Position numbers and translations under genes: made by a program | In this document: piece by piece, positions 45,819 to 58,031 of the stretch | Layout: the number at the start of each line of letters is the position of its first letter | Numbering within the stretch: the stretch's first letter is position 1 | Notes under the pieces: generated by a model | The model's database searches: none | Told to the model about the DNA's origin: nothing | The model's input: only the letters and a program-made list of their open reading frames with translations | NCBI GenBank assembly: GCA_000827205.1 | Contig: KN832568.1 | Span: 255,300-319,299 of the forward strand | Source: Plicaturopsis crispa FD-325 SS-3 | Taxonomy: Eukaryota > Basidiomycota > Agaricomycetes > Amylocorticiales > Amylocorticiaceae | DNA: 64,000 nt | Direction of reading: 5' to 3'

Positions 45819-47267
45819 GTCCTCGACGCGTGTTTTAGATGTGGTGTGTAATAATGTGAGCCGTTTAAGTGTTTGTTAGCCGGGACGCGATGGTCGTTTT
45901 GGCGGGGCAACACAACCTCCGAGGTGTCCTTCGTGTCAATGTAAAGCGAGGCGCTACAGCGATGAATTCTTGGGCGACATGGACGGTGCCCTTGCTCGAC
46001 AAAGATGGCGGTGGCGAAGAGAGTTCAATATCTAGGCGTTATACAGCATGGCCAGCACAGGTAAGACGAGAGGAGAGGGGCCGGGGATAACACAGCTTTA
46101 ATTGCGCTTACTTACCTTCCGCTTATGATATCTTGACCGGACCCTATTAGTACACGGTCGGTGAAGATGGCATCAAGGTCCTATGTTCATTTTACTTCAG
46201 CCTCTGCCAGCCGCAACGTAACCTACGGCTAGACGTGCATGGGCACGACTGGCAGTGTCGCGAGAGCGACGACCAGCAGTGAGAACATCGCAGAGGCCTA
46301 AACCTTCCTGCTGCATGTGCTCTCGCTCACAGGCATCTATTGACCCTCGCGTTTTGATTTGGACTGCAGCCAGTGATGGCCTTTGCCGTTTCCCCAGGCC
46401 ATTCTATGCCACACCCTCTTTTCGTCTCAATGCTCTCTGTTGTTCCCTCCACTTCGGTCGGAGGGAGCACTTCTCGAGCCACACGGCTGATCTCGCACTG
46501 ATGACGACCGAGGAACAGAAGTGCCTAACTATACAGTTCGCCGTGGCGTGCGGGACTCGAGGCGCTCGACGATGGGAACCTTCAAGAACATAAAAGGCTT
46601 CCGATGTAGTAACACCGTCCCTCTGTATGTTTAAACTGTTGCTACCGACATCGCTCATCCGAATGCACCGGAATAAAGGCAAGAACTCTGGGGAAAAAAC
46701 GCTTCAGCATGGCGTCCAGGAGGAGGTCCTCCACGATGTTCGCGCCACAACATCCGCGGTCATCTCAACAAGTTGACCACGCGCGATGTTAGACAAGTCA
46801 AATCAGCTTAAATCCAAAAGGAAACGATGCGGACGTCGGGGGCCGTCAGCGAATACGGTACCTGCAACCATATGTACTCCTCCGAGATGGGGTATTCGGC
46901 TGATTGCGAGGTATTGAACGAGGCGCAACAAAGCAGCGTGCCCTGCGCGAGTTCGAGGGGATCGTACACTTCGATTGATTTCTTCACGGCGTAATAAAAT
47001 GAAAGTTAGTTATCTAGCAAAGAGGACCTGGCGTGATGGTACATAGAATTACAGCTGAGAATGCATACTAAAGCAGAACAGGTACAGACAGCGGGGTATG
47101 GGGTGGCAAGCGATCAGCGATGGATGTATATGGACGAAAATGTTTATGATATCGGAGAGATTTTGTCGATGACGCGAGCGAAACCAAAGAGAATACGAAA
47201 GCAAAACGCGACATGCCCGAGCCAGCGAGAAAGAGAGATGAGATGAATATGTCCACGCGGTCAAAAA
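45819..47267. other. Intergenic region between the paralogous regulators
   Basis: About 1.4 kb separates the start of paralogue A from the stop of paralogue B. It holds the promoter of A and the 3' UTR of B. Small open frames at 46255-46593 (+) and 46404-46682 (-) overlap each other and carry no motif. I see no gene. Confidence 0.4.
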
Positions 47268-49487
47268 TCATACCAAGAGGACATTCGAATTTTGCAGCGT
47301 TTTTCGCCATTCCACGGGCTCATCCCGCCGATGCCTGTGCGAGTCCCAGACCTTCTGCATTAGCTGCAACACCTGCTGGCAGTTCCCCACCGACTCGCTC
47401 TTCTGCGCGTCCAGGCAGCCCGCGAGGTAACTGCGCGTATCGCGGTCCTCCGTGAGGCACCCGCAGATGAAAATGCTAAACACGACGCTGCGCACGACGC
47501 TGCGGGCCGTGATCCTGCGGTGCGTGGGCAGCGTGCCGCGAATCGTCTTCAGCACGTCGATCGTGTCGCGCACGCCCGCGGCGATCTTCGACACGTGCGG
47601 GTAGTCGCCCGACACCACAGAGTGCAGGTACACGCGCGCGGAGTGCCGGAACACCTCCGACGTGAGGTGGCGGTTCCTGCTCAGCGGATCGTCCGTCTGC
47701 GAGCGCGATGGAATGTCGAGGTACTCCTCGATCTCGCGCCCGCGCCGCGCGAGGTCCATGTAGTCCAGGCACTTGCGCCGCAGCTGCTCGTCTTTCCACA
47801 CCGCGAGCGCAGAGATCTCCGCGAGTGCCCACACGATGTGGTTCTCGCAGCCCATGACGGGGAGCATGTCCATGTACGACGGCGGGTGTGGGAGCTCGTT
47901 GTTGATGAGGGAGCCGGTGGGCTTGAACAGCGCGCGGTAGTCCTCCATGAACAGCGGCATGGAGCTCTGCGACGCGGCGCCGAGGACATCGAACCACATC
48001 GTGGCCTTGACAATGAACTGGTTGCTCGGCGTCATCGATTTGAGCATGACCTCGGGCGGGTAGAAATTATGGTGCAGCATGCGGGTGCTGTAGCGCCACG
48101 CCAGGTCGATGAACGTGGCCCAGTGCCCCATGCCGCCGTTGAACAGATACACCGACACAAGGTGCAGCGCCGCCATCGCGTCCGCCTCGCCGAGATTCGG
48201 CTGGCGGCAGATCAACGAGTCCTCCATTTTCCTCCATTCCGCCGGATAATCGGTGTCGTGGAAGCTCCTTCCAGCGACACGAGCGAAATGCATGCCAGAC
48301 AGCACGCGAATGGCGCCGTGGGCCATTGGGTCGCGCATGGTATTCTGGATGAGGTTTTTCACGGACTGGTCGGCGAGGAGGTATTGGATGTCCACGACGT
48401 TGTCGAAGTAGTGCCCGACTAGAGTGGTGTTGTCGGCTTCTGGATAATACGGGCTCATTTGGAGAGGCATTTGCTGCGATTGCTGTGGGTAGGGAATGAC
48501 CGAGTATGTTGGGTCTTCCTCATAATATTCGGGCTGCGCAGTGTACAACAAACCGAAGGAGCTGCGTAGTGCAGGCGAAAACGTAATATTCGAAGGCCCT
48601 ATTAGAAGAGGGCGTTGAGTAAAGTACATACAAAATAGTATTTAATAACGGTACGAGGTCTTACATGCGGGGTCACTCAGATCATCAGAAAGGTCTGCAG
48701 ACGGGGGGTTGTAGGAGGGAAGCATGGGCCCAGTATACATTGACGGGCTAGTACTAGAGTTGTGGGATACTAGAGAGGACAAAAGATGATTGAGTGCGAG
48801 TTTGAGGTAGAAGGAATGAGACCGATGCTCACCAGAGGTGTCGTAGGGGATGAGATAAGTGTCGTCGCGCATGGACGAGATCTGGGCGAGGGGCCTGTTG
48901 TCATCCATGGACAACGTGGGGCCACGCCCAGAGTCCGGAGTGGTGGGAGGAGAGACGGACGAGCTGTAGTCGTCGCGGAGGACGAGCAGCTCAGTCTCGG
49001 GCCCGTTGCTGCGAGGACCCGACCCAGAGTGGCCCTTGATCATGCCTTGGGACGCCAAGTGGCCCTTTATTTTCTCGCGCAGCTCCAGCACGATATGGTT
49101 GTCCTACACGCACACGTCCATGGAGTCAGCAAACCGCCGCGGAATATTTAAATTAAATAAATTAAAAATCGAAACGCCACATACCCTGAGCCATTCCGGA
49201 CGCTTGGAGCCGAATCCAAGGCACTCGAGCCTGAGACGCACGCACGTCTCGCAGTGGCCGTTGTCGTTTTGCTTTTCGTCGCATTTCTGTGCACGACACC
49301 GCCACACGCCACAAGCGAAAAGCGAGAGACAATTAGCACTCTGTACTAGTACGTGATCGAGATTGGCAGAGTCGCTGACCTTGCGACGAATCCTGCACGT
49401 GTAGCAGCCCGACTTGGCGCGCACAGCGCCCTTTGATTTGGGCGCTCCGGGACCGGACTTTCGCTGTGTCTTTGCAGACGGAGGCAT
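47268..49487 (-). CDS. Zn2Cys6 transcription factor, paralogue B
   Basis: The start at 49487 (MPPSAKTQRKSGPGAPKSKG) lies just before the zinc cluster; an upstream in-frame ATG at 49607 would only add a non-conserved leader. The cluster is SGCYTCRIRRKKCDEKQND, then NGHCETCVRLRLECLGFGSK and RPEWLR, split by an intron after RRK as in paralogue A. A following exon gives LELREKIKGHLASQGMIKGH. The large 3' exon encodes the regulatory domain: YPEADNTTLVGHYFDNVVDI, QYLLADQSVKNLIQNTMRDP, ADAMAALHLVSVYLFNGGMG, CENHIVWALAEISALAVWKD and VEWRKTLQNSNVLLV. The regulatory domain is of the fungal-specific TF type related to PF11951. Target genes unknown. Confidence 0.88.
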
Positions 49488-50728
49488 ATTGGAGGGGTAT
49501 GCGAGCGACGGTGAGAGGGTATTAGAAGGGGAACTAATGGCACAAGGAATTATACAAGAATGGAGCCAGGATAGAGCGGTGCGGGGGGAGGGGGGCGTTG
49601 AAGACACAGGAAAGCCATTAAGTTTCGAGGTATAAGTACGATGGGCGAGTTCTTCGACACATCCAGGAGAGAGCTGTTATCCGTTTTGGGAGAGGGCAGG
49701 GACCCCGGGAGCCCCCTACTAGATCCAGTACGCCGAGGGCAGATTGATGCAAAAAAAAGTGACCGGCCTCGAGGGAAAAGAACTCGCAGACGAACAAAAT
49801 ACGACTGGCCTTGGATCTTGCCGCGATGTCGACGGCGGTGCTATCCTCTCTTCGCGGAGTTGTGTGCCACATTTTTCCTTTGCCTCTATCCCGTTTCTGC
49901 GCTAAGTCCAGAATCCTAACTCAAGTGCGTCTCTGCTGTGCTGCTCAGTCAATCGCTCGGACTCGGAGTACTGGTTCAATACAATACAAGAAAATTTACG
50001 GTTCGAGGGTAGCCAACAGTCATCTCTGTTTACGGCAACTGTCAGTGGCTCGGAGCTTTATGCACGGCATCGCAATCTATCCATCTTCGATTCGAACGAT
50101 GTCAGGGCGGGAGGCGGGGAATCTCTCTTCGCAAAATTAAACAAAAACAACATACATACCTCGCGTTGCCTCCACACATCCCAGGTATGTTCTCTGAGAA
50201 CGCTGTGCAAGCGCACGGACAGACGCCCCAGCAGAAAACTCTCCCACCCGCAAGCGCCCATGTATCGCCCGTTTGCGAGATCCGGACACGAGGACGCGAT
50301 TGGGGCACAACGGCGTTGTTCAATGTTTTCCTTTTCGGCAGCTGTGTTACCGCTATCCAGATTAGTTCCCGCGTTCTGCCTGGAACGTGATGACTGGCTG
50401 CACAGGCTCCCGCAGGTGGCGCCCACACAAATACACAAGCACCCGCGCTTAACGGAAGGGAGCGAGCGAGACATACTAGGCTGCACCAAGACTGAGTAGC
50501 ACACGTACCAGAAGACGGGTCCACACACAGGGAACGACTGAATCAAGAACAACGGAAGAACATGCGGTGCACAGCGAGCGAGAAAGCTGGCATAGATATT
50601 ATAGTGTCGGACGCAGATAGGGCAGCATGCACAGACAGACGGTCCAGGTGGGATAAGAGTGGGGGAAGGAGAGCTCACAGGGCGGGACATAAGTGATACA
50701 GCAAAACGCACTGGACGTTCTGTTCTTA
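49488..50728. other. Intergenic region upstream of paralogue B
   Basis: It holds the promoter of the Zn2Cys6 gene and the 3' UTR of the tandem-PH gene. A 217-codon minus-strand frame at 50058-50711 is Cys/Ser-rich without recognisable domain and is probably not coding. Confidence 0.4.
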
Positions 50729-52390
50729 TTACGACGGCCTCTCCGACGCGCCTGCATCAGGCGCCGCACCACTCGACCCACTGATGCTCAGTCGCCTCAC
50801 CTTGTTCTTAAGACCGCCGCTGCCAGACGCGCTCGGCGCAACGCCAGAGCTAGGTTCAGCAGCAACAGGCCCAGCATTCTTTCCACCGCCCGATTCAGCA
50901 CCGGCACCAGACCTCCGGGCGATCAGCGCACGCACGGCACTGAGCCATTTGATTTCCTCTTCCTCGCTCGGCGCGCAGAGCAGCAGCGTGCGCTTCGTCG
51001 TGATGATTTTGAACGTGTGCGCGCCGGCGCCCTCGGCCTCGTCTGGCGGCGAGGACAGCTGGTGCGGGGGCGAGCTCACGGGCGGCGAGATGAGGGCCGG
51101 GTTCGCGCGGTGCGGGGGAAGGTCGTATTCGATCGCGTCGAGGATTTCCGAGAAGGCGAATTGGCGGTGCGGCTTCGTGTCCTGATAACGATTTTAAACT
51201 CATTAAGGATCGGAGCTGGGCTGTGAAGACACAGGACAATCTTACCATGTGGCTAGCTGAGTATATTAATCTTTCTCCGTTGAGCACGAACCACCGCTTC
51301 CGCCAGTTACGTCGCTTTGATCCGCATTTCATGAGATAGCCAGAAAGAACGACTTTTGACAGATCTACGCCTGTCGCGTTCTGTGCTTTGCTTGGCGAGG
51401 AGGGGATTGGACGATTCTGTGGAGACGAAGAGAGCACACGCTGTGGATTCGGAGAGCCATCCTCAGAGTCGGACGATGTCGCATTCTGGGTGTGATGTGG
51501 ATAAGAGGGCGGTGAGGGCGTGATGGGCAGTTGCGGGTATACGCGCGAACCCGACCGAGAGCGCGAGACTGGAATCGGTATCGGCGAAGTCCCCACGGAC
51601 GATTTTTGCGTGGCGGCCGCCATCAGGGTATCTCGTGTCTCCTGGATCGCCTTGACCCATTCCTGGACCTCGCCCTGCGTTTTCGCCTGGAGGTAGAAAG
51701 TTCTGGCTGCAGACACTAGACCAAACGTGTTGTCGTGGTTTTTGAGCGAGCACGGCGTACATGAGTGCACGTCGCTGAGCTCCAGGAGCCGCAGCAGCTG
51801 GTACTCTGCCGCCGTCTTGTAATATGCAATGTGCGCTGGCCGCAAAACGAACCACCGCTTCTTCCAAGTCTGCAATACCAGAGTCAGTAATTAATCGACG
51901 AAGAGACGTACAACGTCCAACCTTTCGTCGCTCGCCCTTCTTCCATAGATATCCAGCCTTGATCACGCTCTCGTCAACGGAACCTTGTCGCTTCCCTGCT
52001 CTATCTGACGACATCCACCCGCCCTCTTCCTCGTCCTCCTCATCTTCTTCTTCAGACTCGTCTCCACTTCCCGTTCTCCGTTCTGCAATGGAGGACAGGG
52101 GCGGCTGGGACGAGCTGCCTGCGAGCATGCCGCCACTGTGTGCCGAGCCGTGCGGTTGCGAGGTGGACAGAGATGGCGCATCAGGGCCCAGCACCGAGTC
52201 TGAATCCGACTCGTTGCCCGAGGTCGAGGAGGGCCCGGTGTTGATTGGCTAGATGGAACGAATGTCAGCGGTGCTCGCGCTGCAGTCAGTGACACCAGTG
52301 GAGCCGCACCTTGGGGGGTTTCGGTGTCGAATGAAGCGAGAGTTTCCTATGTATTTCTTGAGGCGATGGCGGCGCAGCAGACGGGGCCAT
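50729..52390 (-). CDS. Tandem PH-domain protein, Opy1-like
   Basis: Probable phosphoinositide-binding adaptor at the plasma membrane. The first exon reads MAPSAAPPSPQEIHRKLSLH and ends TPKPPK; it splices to PINTGPSSTSGNESDSD. A long acidic stretch (DESEEEDEEDEEEGG) precedes PH domain 1: VIKAGYLWKKGERRKTWKKR, then WFVLRPAHIAYYKTAAEYQL and EVQEWVKAIQETRDTLMAA. A Ser/Pro linker leads to PH domain 2: VVLSGYLMKCGSKRRNWRKR, WFVLNGERLIYSASHM and, after one intron, AFSEILDAIEYDLPPH and EEEIKWLSAVRALIARR. Both domains have the K-x-n-[KR]-x-R-W-F pattern of phosphoinositide binders. Two PH domains and little else matches yeast Opy1, a PI(4,5)P2 sensor, but orthology is only suggested. Confidence 0.82.
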
Positions 52391-52848
52391 GGCGGTCAGA
52401 GTTGACGAAAGACGATGGATAGAAATTGTTTACAGCGGAGTGGAGAGAAATAAAACAGAGACAGAAACTGCTTCAAGCACCGCGCTGACAGAATCGCTCG
52501 TTGTCGTCGGAACTCGGAGCTCGGTGGTCTACCCAATTTGTCTCCGCGACACGCGTATCCGCGCATTGTCCCCCTCCTCCCGCCCTACCACTTTTGTTCT
52601 CCAAAAAATATCGCAAAAATTCACAATATATCCTTCAGCAGTCCCTCCAGATCCTCGAATTTTTCGGCGCTCTTTCCTCTAAAAATGATTATAATTTGGA
52701 CCAAGCAATTAATTGCATCGGCCACATGACCGTGACGTAGATGTCGATGCGCCCGAATGGGACGGTCGGGGGCGAGCTGCTTATTATCAGATTTTCGCGA
52801 TCCCCAACGTCCAGCTCTCTCTTCCCTACCGCCATCTCTCACACCGCC
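52391..52848. other. Divergent promoter region
   Basis: The interval between the starts of the tandem-PH gene (-) and the acyl-CoA-binding protein gene (+). It is pyrimidine-rich before the plus-strand start (CTCTCTCTTCCCTACC), a common core-promoter feature of highly expressed fungal genes. Confidence 0.45.
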
Positions 52849-53422
52849 ATGTCCCAAGCAAAGTTCGACAAAGCTGTGGCGATCGTCCAGAGCCTGCCCA
52901 AGGATGGCCCTATCAAGCCCACACAGGCAGAACAGCTTTTCGTGCGTCTTGCATCTTCTCATGTTAATTTTGACGGGCGCCTAACCTGTCCTCGCGCAGT
53001 TCTACCAATACTACAAACAGGGTTAGTGCGGACAGTCTCCTAGGATCCTGTCAGAAAAAGTTCAGCTTCGTGTTGGCTCACTCCACGCTCTGCCCACAGC
53101 GAAGGAAGGAGACGTGAACACCGCAAGGCCCGGTCTGATGGACTTCACCGGAAAGGCCAAGTGGTAATGTCGTTTCGCACCCGCTGTCAGAAGTGAAAGG
53201 GCTGAACCGTTGCGTGTCATCAGGGATGCGTGGAACGGCGTCAAAGGAACCTCCAAGGAAGACGCCCAGGCGAAGTATGTCGAGAAACTCCTCGAGGTAT
53301 GCACCTGCAGTGATCGCGACATGATACCCCACTAAATCCTAACTTTGTCGATACAGATCCTGGCAAAGGCTGATAGCGAGGAGTCCAAGAAATACATCGC
53401 CGAGATTGAGGCTGCGGCCTAA
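52849..53422 (+). CDS. ACB1: Acyl-CoA-binding protein
   Basis: Small cytosolic carrier of long-chain acyl-CoA esters, about 105 residues. Five exons join to [20 protein letters not shown], then [35 protein letters not shown] and [20 protein letters not shown], ending [11 protein letters not shown]. It has the ACBP signature YxxYKQA..GD.N..RPG..D..GKAKWDAWN, with the Tyr and Lys residues that hold the CoA head group. Length equals the usual family size plus a slightly long C-terminus. The gene lies in the same window as FAS2, whose acyl-CoA products it would bind, but they are 8 kb apart. Confidence 0.95.
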
Positions 53423-53949
53423 TGTTTGAAACGCGAACCTCGACGGTGCAGCTGAACGGCCGTTCTTGTGTGCTTGTGCGATTGGACAGAGGGGAATATT
53501 CAATGGTCTGTATGTACGAATAACGATTATCAATCCATCCGACCCCACCAGGAGCTATGTCTTCCCCGGGACCCAAGGCTTCATGTTTCTAGATAAGCTT
53601 CCACTGCACGACGAAGGCAGGTGCTACAATTACTTGCTCTGTGTGCCTTGCACCCACATACACCCATACTTGCACCTCGCCTAAGCGCCGTGACGGGCGG
53701 CTGAATTCTCCCGGCGTCTACGGGAGAATGCCATTTCCCCACACTGTATCTCTGGCACCCTGGAACCCCCAAGCACGCAAGCACCTCGGAAATAGAGCAT
53801 CTGCAGTGTGAGCAGGGTCTCCGGGGCCTCGCGCGGTCCGGCTCGAGTGTACCAGCGGGGAAGCACGTTGCCCGATTCTATCTCCCTTCCGGCCGATATA
53901 TGTCTCTCGTGGCCCATGGCTGCGCAGCCAGTACACAGATGCGCAGGGC

Positions 53950-54452
53950 TGGGCAATCAATCCGAGGAGAACCACTGATAACAGGGGGCGAAAATAGAAG
54001 AAAATAAGAGCGGCGTTTTGTTTTAGGAAATACACGTTGTTGCCCGTAGTGAGACGAGCCCCACGCAAGTGCTACCAGGCGAGAGTAGGGCAGTCACTGG
54101 CACACCAGATGCGAACAGATGTCTTGGGGCTGCGCAATCGCAGCGATAACACGCACGACGGCGTTTTGAATTAGGCAATCCACGTTTTCAGATGCTGGAT
54201 TTTACTGCCGCGAACACTAATATGAGGCGAGGAAGCACACGATTGCAGAATGGAACTTGAGCGCAACGCACCTGCTACGCAGCATGCGGGGGTCCGACGA
54301 CACCGATAGCATGCCCTCTGAATCCCCAGAACGGTAATTTTGCTCAGGACATACATGCCATCGCTCGTCGCCGGGAATACCAAGATCTCGAGGTTGATAA
54401 GGATGATAGACGGCGTTTCCATTGAGGAAATAAACCAATACACGTTTTTGCC
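53950..54452. repeat. Degenerate direct repeats, three core copies
   Basis: A core of the form CGGCGTTT(TG)..TTAGG.AAT.CACGTT appears at 54011-54044, 54159-54188 and 54411-54452, all in the same direction. The first two copies are also preceded by GGCTG(G/C)GCAATC (about 53950 and 54129) and GATAACA. Spacing is unequal (about 148 and 252 bp). Nearby GAAGCAC/GATTGC words suggest larger, decayed units. Confidence 0.55.
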
Positions 54453-57400
54453 TATAGTTGTGTTTTTCCACCGCTGGACGAATCCGCTGATGCATTATCG
54501 CCCTCGTATCTGCCACACAAGCTCAGGGCGCAGTCGCCGACGCGTTTCCCATCGTGTCATGAGGAAGGCCCTGTGCCCACGCTGTGAATGACTAACGGTG
54601 TCCAGAATTGTAGGTCCTTGTCAAGAAAATGCCCCTCTAATTTTAGTGGACGGAATAGGCATACAGTTAATTGATTAGAAGACACACCAGCTGTGCACTT
54701 GCAGTTAGCACTGCACCGCAGCTTCTCGTGCCACAGGCTTCCGGTCCTAGAACTGGCGGTATGGCGTGGACGATGGCCCTTCCTTCGTACATGGGGTCAC
54801 GGTCATCCGCACCGCTTCACCGTTCTACATAGCGTAGTTCTGGGCCAAACACTGGCCGAGGAAGCGTTTCACGCCCTTCTGTCAGAAGCGGTGGAAAGCA
54901 GGAAAAAAGATATGCGCACGCACTAGTTAATTGGAACCATCTGACGTCCACCACCCTAGACGCGCACCTGTGGATGTTTTGGAGCAGGTGATGGTGACAT
55001 AGATGCAGAAGAACTGTCTTGACCGGGACCGGGCTGCGGCAGTGCGCTGCAGGCATGTGTCCCGCGGCGCCACCGAAATGACAATATCATGGTAACGTTT
55101 TCACCGTTGGAGACAGCGGGATGGACCCGAAATGAAAAGTCGACTATCATCCCGCATTCTGGGCCTGATTTCCTACGGGGACTAGTACTAGCGGAAGGCA
55201 GCCTCCTCCGCGCGGCCACGACGCCACGCCGCACTGGCAATCAGCAACATCGTTTCAGCCTCCCCCTTCTCCCAACTATGTCCATTGAGCAGAAACGATC
55301 CACCGCAACATACGCATGTATGGGTGCTGGGACGAATGTCGCTGCTCGGGAGCTCCCGGTGCTAAACAACGAGAAGTGAGCCTCGGAAACACTATCAGAA
55401 GGGCTCCAACCAGTACTCACCAACTAATGCGCGCGCTCTATGGTGGTCCCCGCCTTCCACATTTCAATACGAGGCTTACACGAACGTAGGTACTCGAAGG
55501 TGGTTAGCCGCTGTAGCGGATACTGCTCAAATTTTTAATCTCAGCGATTTTTGATTTTAGCGCTTAACCGAGGAGGTTCTGCGAAAATTAGTGTTTGTCG
55601 TTCAACGTTCAACTGGATCTCCTCAACCCGTGCACCTCGGGTCCGTCGAAGTTTACGACGCAGTGGACTTCGTAAGCAGCGCAACCTTGTCTTGCAGGCG
55701 CTTGTGGCTAACTTTTCTGTTCATATCTCGAGGTCTGCGACCTAGCCGTCGCATACGTCGGAAATGGGCGTCTGCAATCGATGCGGTCCAACTATCAGAG
55801 GTCACTAGATCATATGTCGCCATGTGCCTCATGAGCAGGAGGTACACACCGACTGTTAATCAGAATCTGCTCGAAACTGTTGGGTGCGCAAAATACGAGT
55901 CCACCAGTGCACTGGCATCTGCTCGGATTTTTTCTGAACCCCATGCCTCGTGCCGCGAAACAATCAAGGCGGCTCACATTTTTTGCGAATGCGATCATCG
56001 TGCTACTGTTCAACATCAGTACTTCAGCTACTAGCCTAACTCTCCGGCTGCACGGTGGCCACACAGAATCCCAGGAGTAAGTGAACTCCGTTCCCGTCTC
56101 GGAATTAATGCAACGGCTCACAATCCACAATCATCTTCTGCTATCCAGTCAGCCTTCTAGCATCTATCATTCAGCGCTCCGAGAGCGAAGGAGGACGTCG
56201 ACGCATTCCATAGAATGAGCCCACACCGCAACAGTGACATGCTCTCCGAAGTATGCCCGCGCGGCGAGCACCAGCCTGCGCTAAGTGAAAGCGGTATCGT
56301 GCATTTCTATGATTATGCCGAACCTCCTGGTAGAAAGGAACACTTACGACACGCTTGTGGGGTCCCAGAATCAACGCCATGGTGAACAATCAGCGAGACG
56401 GCAAGTGCTCCTTCTCCCCTGCTCCAGCTTCATTCCATTTACCGTCATTAATACTTTCGTGTCTATCGACAGCTTGTTTCAAGGGTGGTCTTTGTCGGAG
56501 GTAAATGCGCACCGTCATAATGCATATCAGAAACCACTGTTTGACGCCGTTCGTTTGAATGGCTATCGCTCATGTGGTGTTCAGTAGCGAGTTAATGAAG
56601 GTGAGACTGCTTTCTCGGCACCGGTGAACATATCGATCCCTGACCGACACGGCATCCCGCTGTCCTTAGTTTGAAACCGCAGGCACTCGTACCTGGCGGC
56701 GGACAACCAGTACACAGTGCTCGTCTAACTAACCAGTAACAGTGATTGCGGGACATAACTATCTGACTCTGTACGCAGCAGATCATAACAGCAACGGTAT
56801 TATATTATCACCACAGGCGTGCCTTGGATCCTACTTATGAAATGGGCGCCTCCAGCTAAGTTACTCCACGTTGCGCGTTTTAATGGTTGATCTTCACTTC
56901 CTAAGTTCCTAGAACATTGAGGATTCCAGAGGATTCCATGGGCGTCAATCTAATCTGCGATGGGTCTCCTTCTGTGTACAACTCCAGTAGGCCACGGGCG
57001 CTAACGCAGTACACGGACCGGCGTCTGCGCAGAACCCACCCTCACGCAAAACTCACGCAGCCTACCCTGTGAACCAATGTCCCCCTGAAGTGCTTCCAAC
57101 TATCCTCGTCTCACCGGCGCCTAACCCTTGACCATTGGCGCCGATAGGCTCACATACTTTGCCGCAGTCCAGGTTCTACACGGCACTGTCCGTTTGGTCT
57201 CATGCGTGCGTCACCCTCGGGGAATGGGTCGAAGAACGGTGGTATGGAATTAACAGGGCTCGCTGGCGGTGCGAAAGGACATGACGTGCATATGTCCTCC
57301 AGTAACATCGGGACAAATGATGGTGGGCAGATGCAAGGTCTCCGGCTAGCGTCGCTCGACATTGCTAACGGCGGCGGGAAGTGAGCGGAGCTCCGCGCGC

Positions 57401-58007
57401 AATGCAACAGGACTTTTATGCTGGACTAGAGAGGGCGCATCGCACACCTATGAGCGTATGTCGGGATATGCCTTAATTATAACCCCTCCACTTTCCGAGC
57501 GTGATTCTGCGTGTGTATAAGAACTTGGAAGTCGCGGAACGATCGTAGGCGGGAATGGCGGAAGAGAAATTCATTGAGTATGGATTACATACGACGGGCG
57601 CACCATGATTTGCCCCGACGTGCCGTAACAGCATTCGGATACAGACCCTGCTAGATGCGAACAAGAAGGAAGTGATGTTAAGTAACGTTTAGGATGGAGC
57701 AGAATACAGAACATACCGATTGGATGTGCTAAGTATCAACCGTACCTGCTGCAGCGGAGCGTGGTGCGACGGAGATTGAGTGTCGGACGTACAACGACCT
57801 GCAGACGTGCTTTCGACGTACTTGCCTGGCGAGCGAAGATGGGTGGTAGGTTGTCGCCGTCGAGCATTCAGCCCATAATAGCTCTGCCATTACATGGTCG
57901 AGATCAGGTCGGGATAATTAAAATCACGACGCACCTTCAGCCCTGAGGCTCCGCATCACGTCGCCTTCGTGTCGGGACCCTTTACTGTGTAAGTGGTGGG
58001 CACTTGC

Positions 58008-58031
58008 TACCCGCCGTATGGAAGGCGGGTA
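58008..58031. repeat. Inverted repeat, 8-bp arms, 8-bp loop
   Basis: TACCCGCC and GGCGGGTA are perfect inverted arms around GTATGGAA. The element sits in noncoding DNA. It could be a regulator site, an element end or chance. Confidence 0.5.

Noticed and set aside
47520-48422. 300-codon plus-strand open frame over Zn2Cys6 paralogue B
   Set aside because: Rich in Arg, His and Val, as expected for the reverse of a conserved exon; no motif.
50058-50711. 217-codon minus-strand frame downstream of the tandem-PH gene
   Set aside because: Cys/Ser/Arg-rich without domain, splice sites or start context. It follows the stop of the PH gene and is probably 3' UTR.
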